Shown: piece after piece, positions 1 to 6,996 of the stretch
Position numbering within the stretch: the stretch's first letter is position 1
Layout: every line of letters begins with the position of its first letter
Source: Desulfotignum sp.
GTDB lineage: Bacteria; Desulfobacterota; Desulfobacteria; Desulfobacterales; Desulfobacteraceae
Length of the DNA stretch: 6,996 nucleotides
Direction: 5' to 3'
Assembly (NCBI GenBank): GCA_011390695.1
Contig: JAABRW010000023.1
Coordinates: 1-6,996 of the forward strand
Made by a program: the position numbers and the translations under genes
Notes under the pieces: model-generated
Told to the model about the DNA's origin: nothing
Seen by the model: only the letters and a program-made list of their open reading frames with translations
Databases searched by the model: none

Positions 1-245
1 CCCCCATCAGTGAGAAAGAAGCCCAGGTTATTATAGACAAAATGCAGCAGGGCAAAAACAAACCCCAGCCAAAATTTTATTTTGAACCGGGAGATGATGT
101 CAGGGTGGTTGACGGACCGTTTGCAAATTTCAATGGAACAGTGGAAGACGTTTCCCCGGACAAGGAAAAACTCAAAGTGCTGGTGAGCATATTCGGGCGC
201 GCCACCCCAGTTGAGCTGAACTTTATTCAAGTTAGCAAAATTTAA
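1..245 (+). CDS. nusG: Transcription termination/antitermination factor NusG, C-terminal part (5' end outside window)
   Basis: Only the last 80 codons are visible; the frame is open from base 3 to the TAA at 243-245, so the gene begins upstream of the window. NusG binds RNA polymerase through its N-terminal domain and suppresses pausing, while its C-terminal KOW domain contacts Rho or ribosomal protein S10 and so links transcription to translation. The visible part holds the end of the inter-domain linker (rich in K, Q and P) and then the KOW domain, recognised by [16 protein letters not shown] followed by [16 protein letters not shown], the classic NusG ending. An internal ATG at 42 is not a start, because the reading frame and the linker continue upstream of it. 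The gene lies 40 nt before rplK, the usual order in bacteria. Family assignment is secure; the N-terminal domain cannot be assessed. Confidence 0.96.
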   Translation, partial: PISEKEAQVIIDKMQQGKNKPQPKFYFEPGDDVRVVDGPFANFNGTVEDVSPDKEKLKVLVSIFGRATPVELNFIQVSKI

Positions 246-285
246 TTATTGGTTTAATAGACAGTGAGTTTCAGGAGTAAGTAAA

Positions 286-708
286 ATGGCAAAAAAGATT
301 ATGACGCAGATAAAGCTTCAGGTTGAAGCAGGAAAAGCCAATCCATCCCCTCCCATCGGGCCTGCCCTGGGACAGCACGGGGTCAATATTATGGATTTCT
401 GCAAGGCTTTTAATGCAAAGACCGCAAACGACGCAGGCTCCATTATTCCGGTGGTCATTACGGTTTACAAGGACAGATCCTTCAGCTTTATTACCAAAAC
501 ACCGCCTGCATCAAGATTGCTGCTGGCAGCTGCCAAGCTGTCAAAGGGTTCTGGCGAACCCAACCGGGACAAAGTAGGCAAGGTGACCCGGGATCAGATT
601 GTAACCATTGCAGAAACCAAAAAAGAAGACCTGAACGCCTCAGATATCGATGCCGCCGTGAAAATCATTGAAGGTACCGCAAGAAGTATGGGGATAGAAG
701 TCGTTTAA
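286..708 (+). CDS. rplK: 50S ribosomal protein L11
   Basis: L11 binds the GTPase-associated centre of 23S rRNA at the base of the L7/L12 stalk and takes part in factor binding and in the stringent response. The product is 140 residues, the normal family length. The N-terminal domain (about 1-70) carries the hallmark [17 protein letters not shown], with the prolines at 23 and 26 that form the thiostrepton-binding face. The C-terminal rRNA-binding domain (about 75-140) includes [16 protein letters not shown] and a final [10 protein letters not shown]. The ATG at 286 is preceded by AGGAG at 273-277, eight bases away, and gives the conserved MAKK start. It sits between nusG and rplA. In E. coli the rplK-rplA pair is repressed by L1 binding the rplK leader; the 40-nt spacer here shows no L1 target that I can identify by eye. 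Confidence 0.98.
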   Translation: MAKKIMTQIKLQVEAGKANPSPPIGPALGQHGVNIMDFCKAFNAKTANDAGSIIPVVITVYKDRSFSFITKTPPASRLLLAAAKLSKGSGEPNRDKVGKVTRDQIVTIAETKKEDLNASDIDAAVKIIEGTARSMGIEVV

Positions 709-732
709 CATTATAGTATAAGAGTGAAAAAA

Positions 733-1425
733 ATGCCAAAGCGGAGTAAAAAACATACAGAAGTGCTCAAAAAGATTGACAGAACCGTGCAATACACTCC
801 ATTGGAGGCCTTGGAACTCGCAGTTTCTTCAAGCCATGTGAGATTTGATGAAACCGTTGATGTTGCAGTGAGACTCGGGGTTGATCCGCGGCATGCCGAC
901 CAGATGGTTCGGGGTACAGTGGTTTTGCCCAACGGCCTTGGTAAAACTGTCACGGTATTGGTATTTGCCAAAGGGGAAAAAGAGCAGGAAGCCCTGGATG
1001 CGGGTGCTGATTTCATTGCAACCGATGAGGTGGTGGAAAAAATCAAGGAAGGATGGTTTGGTTTTGACAAAGCCATTGCTACGCCTGATATGATGGGAAC
1101 GGTAGGAAAACTGGGCAGAATTCTCGGACCCAGGGGTCTGATGCCCAACGCAAAAACCGGCACGGTGACCTTTGAACTAGGAAAAGCCATCCAGGAGCTT
1201 AAGGCCGGAAAAATTGATTTCCGGGTGGAAAAAGCCGGTATTGTGCATGCGCCAGTGGGCAAAGTTTCTTTTGGACCGGAAAAACTCACTGAAAATGTCA
1301 AGGCATTTCTGGACAAAGTGGTTGCTTTGCGGCCAGCGTCCAGCAAGGGAACCTATTTAAAAACCATCAGTGTTTCATCAACCATGGGGCCGGGAATCAA
1401 AGTTGACCCCATGTTGATCAAGTAA
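733..1425 (+). CDS. rplA: 50S ribosomal protein L1
   Basis: L1 forms the mobile L1 stalk of the large subunit, which guides deacylated tRNA out of the E site; in many bacteria it also represses translation of its own operon. From ATG 733 the product is 230 residues, typical for the family, and begins [10 protein letters not shown], close to the usual MPK/MAK-GKKY start. An in-frame GTG at 724 would add three residues, but no good ribosome site precedes it, whereas AGAG at 721-724 lies eight bases before ATG 733; I therefore prefer 733. Family marks are [18 protein letters not shown] from about residue 128 (domain II), the stretch [21 protein letters not shown], and the C-terminal [11 protein letters not shown]. 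It follows rplK after 24 nt and is followed by the rplJ leader. Confidence 0.97.
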   Translation: MPKRSKKHTEVLKKIDRTVQYTPLEALELAVSSSHVRFDETVDVAVRLGVDPRHADQMVRGTVVLPNGLGKTVTVLVFAKGEKEQEALDAGADFIATDEVVEKIKEGWFGFDKAIATPDMMGTVGKLGRILGPRGLMPNAKTGTVTFELGKAIQELKAGKIDFRVEKAGIVHAPVGKVSFGPEKLTENVKAFLDKVVALRPASSKGTYLKTISVSSTMGPGIKVDPMLIK

Positions 1426-1440
1426 CTGATACCATAAGCA

Positions 1441-1570
1441 GTAACCTGTCCCAGACAGTAGGTGCGCCACAAGCGTATAATCGGAATTGCCGGCCTGCCG
1501 AGACACAAGATTTTCATTATTTGTTTTGGTTTTGTTGGCACCTTCGAATTTCTAAAGAAAGGAGGTGTAA
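1441..1570 (+). promoter_or_regulatory. L10 leader: putative autoregulatory mRNA structure bound by the L10(L12) complex
   Basis: The 150 nt between rplA and rplJ are non-coding and carry what I read as the bacterial L10 leader. The sequence shows a kink-turn: outer stem TGTC 1447-1450 with GACA 1502-1505, a 3-nt bulge CCA 1451-1453, tandem GA/GA at 1454-1455 and 1500-1501, then stem GTAGG 1458-1462 with CCTGC 1494-1498. The strings AGACAGTAGGTGC and CCTGCCGAG match what I recall of L10 leaders in other bacteria. Known biology: L10 with its L12 dimers binds such a kink-turned helix and represses translation of rplJ and, by coupling, rplL. The 3' part folds the rplJ ribosome site (separate entry). 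Identification is from motif recall; the covariance model could not be run. Confidence 0.8.
1538..1568 (+). promoter_or_regulatory. Hairpin sequestering the rplJ ribosome-binding site
   Basis: The near-perfect Shine-Dalgarno AAGGAGGTG at 1559-1567 lies eight bases before the rplJ ATG, yet it is complementary to bases just upstream. CACCTTC 1539-1545 pairs with GGAGGTG 1561-1567 (7 bp, one G-T wobble), and inside it TTTC 1549-1552 pairs with GAAA 1557-1560 around the loop TAAA, leaving a 3-nt bulge GAA. The 11 bp would hide the whole ribosome site. That this is the repressed state of L10 autoregulation is an inference. Confidence 0.6.
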
Positions 1571-1575
1571 AAAAA

Positions 1576-2100
1576 ATGCTGAATATTTCCCAGAAAAAAG
1601 AATTGGTGGAACGTCTGGCAAAGCAGCTGGCAGCTGCCCAGATTTCAATTCTTGTCGACTACAAAGGTATTAATGTCCAGAAAATGACCGATCTTCGGGC
1701 CAGTCTCAGGGAAGCCGGGGTGCAGATGGAAGTTGTCAAAAATACCATCTTGAACCTGGCCTCTCAAAATACTGACTGCGCTTTGATGCAGGATTATTTC
1801 AAGGGTCCCAGCGCCATAGTTCTGTCTGATACAGATCCTGTGGCACCGGCAAAAATTCTTGTTGATTTTGCAAAAGACAATGAAAAGCTGGAAATCAAAG
1901 CCGCTGCTTTCAACGGCAGCCTGTTGGGCGTTGACCAGATAAAAGAGCTGGCCAAAATGCCGTCCAGAGAAGAACTGCTTGGCAAACTGGTCTATACGCT
2001 CAATGCGGTACCCACATCGTTTGTCAATGTTCTGGCTGGTGTGCCCAGAGGTTTTGTCAACGTGCTCAACGGCATCAAAGATCAAAAAGACGCTGCCTGA
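1576..2100 (+). CDS. rplJ: 50S ribosomal protein L10
   Basis: L10 anchors L7/L12 dimers to the ribosome, forming the stalk that recruits and activates translational GTPases, and it autoregulates its operon. The product is 174 residues. The N-terminal rRNA-binding domain shows ILVDYKGINVQKMTDLR, VKNTILNLA and the FKGPSAIVLS region, with AAFNG near residue 110. The C-terminal helix from about residue 128 (MPSREELLGKLVYTL) carries FVNVL twice, at 149-153 and 160-164, eleven residues apart; this helix binds L12 dimers. The ATG at 1576 is chosen because AAGGAGGTG lies eight bases upstream and MLNISQKKELV matches L10 N-termini. The frame stays open back to a GTG at 1462, but that stretch is the structured leader. 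rplL follows after 86 nt. Regulation by the leader is likely. Confidence 0.97.
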   Translation: MLNISQKKELVERLAKQLAAAQISILVDYKGINVQKMTDLRASLREAGVQMEVVKNTILNLASQNTDCALMQDYFKGPSAIVLSDTDPVAPAKILVDFAKDNEKLEIKAAAFNGSLLGVDQIKELAKMPSREELLGKLVYTLNAVPTSFVNVLAGVPRGFVNVLNGIKDQKDAA

Positions 2101-2105
2101 TTTTC

Positions 2106-2145
2106 TTGCAGTATCTTTTCCATTAATGTTTATACTTAACTGCAA
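2106..2145 (+). other. Stem-loop in the rplJ-rplL spacer
   Basis: In the AT-rich 86-nt spacer between rplJ and rplL, TTGCAGT 2106-2112 is the exact reverse complement of ACTGCAA 2139-2145, giving a 7-bp stem around a 26-nt loop. No T run follows directly, so it is not an intrinsic terminator. It could mark an mRNA processing or stability site helping to give more L12 than L10, or be chance in AT-rich DNA. TATACT at 2131-2136 in the loop resembles a -10 box, but no convincing -35 box goes with it. Confidence 0.35.
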
Positions 2146-2186
2146 TATTTCATATACTTTACGTGTTAATGATTTAGGAGATTAAA

Positions 2187-2576
2187 ATGGCTGATATCAC
2201 AAAAGATGATGTTATTGAATTCATCGCCAATATGACAGTTCTTGACCTGTCTGAACTGATAAAAGAACTTGAAGAAAAATTCGGGGTAAGCGCGGCTGCT
2301 CCGGTTGCCTTTGCCGGCGGTGCCATGCCTGCAGGCGCAGACGCAGGTGCTGCTGAAGAAGAAAAAACAGAATTCGATGTTGTTCTTGAAGCAATCGGGG
2401 ACAAAAAAATCAATGTTATCAAAGAAGTCAGAGCCATAACCGGTCTTGGCCTTAAAGAAGCCAAAGCACTGGTTGAAGAAGCACCCAAACCTGTAAAAGA
2501 AGGTATCCCCAAAGAAGAAGCTGATAAGATCAAAGCACAGCTTGAGGGAGCCGGAGCCCAGGTTTCTGTAAAATAA
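2187..2576 (+). CDS. rplL: 50S ribosomal protein L7/L12
   Basis: L7/L12 is the only multi-copy ribosomal protein; its dimers form the flexible stalk that recruits EF-Tu, EF-G, IF2 and release factors. The 129-residue product has the full family layout. An N-terminal dimerisation and L10-binding domain (about 1-32, [22 protein letters not shown]) is followed by an Ala/Gly-rich hinge (about 35-58, [20 protein letters not shown]). The C-terminal factor-binding domain (about 60-129) shows [29 protein letters not shown] and [15 protein letters not shown] 2187 has AGGAG at 2176-2180, six bases upstream, and this site is not inside any obvious hairpin, unlike that of rplJ; this fits the need for several L12 per L10. 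It is followed by a 115-nt spacer before rpoB. Confidence 0.98.
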   Translation: MADITKDDVIEFIANMTVLDLSELIKELEEKFGVSAAAPVAFAGGAMPAGADAGAAEEEKTEFDVVLEAIGDKKINVIKEVRAITGLGLKEAKALVEEAPKPVKEGIPKEEADKIKAQLEGAGAQVSVK

Positions 2577-2580
2577 TTTT

Positions 2581-2608
2581 ATAAAGCGTTAAAAAATTTC
2601 CGCTTTAT
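2581..2608 (+). other. Stem-loop just after rplL
   Basis: ATAAAGCG 2581-2588 is the exact reverse complement of CGCTTTAT 2601-2608, an 8-bp stem with a 12-nt A-rich loop that starts five bases after the rplL stop. The right arm overlaps a second perfect palindrome, TTTATGCATAAA at 2604-2615. There is no T tract after it, so termination here is unlikely; protection of the rplL 3' end or a nuclease processing site is more plausible. In E. coli the corresponding spacer contains an RNase III site, but I cannot show that this stem is equivalent. Confidence 0.45.
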
Positions 2609-2622
2609 GCATAAAACCCTGC

Positions 2623-2658
2623 GCGGGGGTAAGGCAATCGGGCCGTACCTCCGCTTTT
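2623..2658 (+). terminator. Putative attenuator (leaky intrinsic terminator) between rplL and rpoB
   Basis: GCGGGGGTA 2623-2631 pairs with TACCTCCGC 2646-2654 (9 bp, one G-T wobble). After an A-G mismatch, GGC 2633-2635 pairs with GCC 2642-2644, leaving a 6-nt loop. The GC-rich 12-bp stem is followed at once by TTTT (2655-2658) and then ACGG. A strong stem with only four T resembles a weak intrinsic terminator that lets part of the polymerases through. In E. coli an attenuator in this same spacer lowers rpoBC transcription well below that of rplJL, so position and form agree. Partial termination here is an inference. CCGTA 2643-2647 and TACGG 2658-2662 form a competing 5-bp stem. Confidence 0.5.
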
Positions 2659-2691
2659 ACGGTTGGAAAAACTCACTTTTTGGGAGAGATC

Positions 2692-6996
<4,305 letters not shown>

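Noticed and set aside
246..285. Possible L1-binding operator in the nusG-rplK spacer
   Set aside because: L1 control of rplK is known elsewhere, but the 40-nt spacer shows no stem or 23S-like L1 target that I can identify, so nothing is annotated.
724..732. GTG start adding MKK to L1
   Set aside because: There is no purine-rich site at proper distance from GTG 724, whereas ATG 733 has AGAG eight bases upstream and the usual MPK start. Not fully excluded.
711..1346. 211-codon open frame on the minus strand opposite rplA
   Set aside because: It mirrors the coding frame of L1, has low-complexity Ser/Thr-rich content and no ribosome site, and would need an antisense gene in a housekeeping operon.
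1403..1438. Promoter candidate at the end of rplA (TTGACC 1403-1408 with CATAAG 1433-1438)
   Set aside because: The spacing of 24 bp is far outside the usable range and no better -10 box occurs at 16-18 bp.
1462..1575. In-frame 38-codon extension of rplJ from a GTG at 1462
   Set aside because: The translated stretch matches no known L10 N-terminus and coincides with the structured leader. ATG 1576 has a near-perfect ribosome site and gives a normal L10 start and length.
2680..2691. TTG start adding four residues to the beta subunit
   Set aside because: This TTG overlaps the GGGAG that serves ATG 2692; the [16 protein letters not shown] start from the ATG fits the family.

Overview
This window is a stretch of the conserved bacterial nusG-rplK-rplA-rplJ-rplL-rpoB-rpoC cluster, all on the + strand. 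It begins inside nusG and ends about 54 codons into rpoC. The protein sequences (beta subunit of 1376 residues, TTG start on rpoC, NusG and L10 style) look like a sulfate-reducing member of the former Deltaproteobacteria, most likely Desulfobacteraceae (Desulfobacterota). That taxonomic call rests on recalled resemblance, not on a search.

Layout: the 3' end of nusG (1-245); rplK (L11, 286-708); rplA (L1, 733-1425); a 150-nt non-coding leader with the hallmarks of the L10 autoregulatory leader (1426-1575); rplJ (L10, 1576-2100); an 86-nt spacer with a stem-loop; rplL (L7/L12, 2187-2576); a 115-nt spacer with two hairpins, the second followed by a short T run; rpoB (2692-6822); and the start of rpoC (from 6833), whose ribosome-binding site overlaps the rpoB stop codon. 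No spacer exceeds 150 nt, and the other strand shows only shadow frames.

How it works together: NusG is an elongation factor, and L11, L1, L10 and L7/L12 build the L1 and L7/L12 stalks of the 50S subunit. Beta and beta' form the catalytic core of RNA polymerase. Co-transcription ties ribosome and polymerase output together, so the differing doses (about four or six L12 per L10, and less polymerase than ribosome) must be set after initiation. The control elements sit where expected: a kink-turn plus Shine-Dalgarno-sequestering hairpin before rplJ, a strong free ribosome site before rplL, and an attenuator-like hairpin between rplL and rpoB.

I found no new accessory system, phage, mobile element or CRISPR array. 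The points most worth a second look are the three-way base-pairing logic in the L10 leader, the attenuator candidate before rpoB, and an L10 tail that seems built for three L12 dimers.
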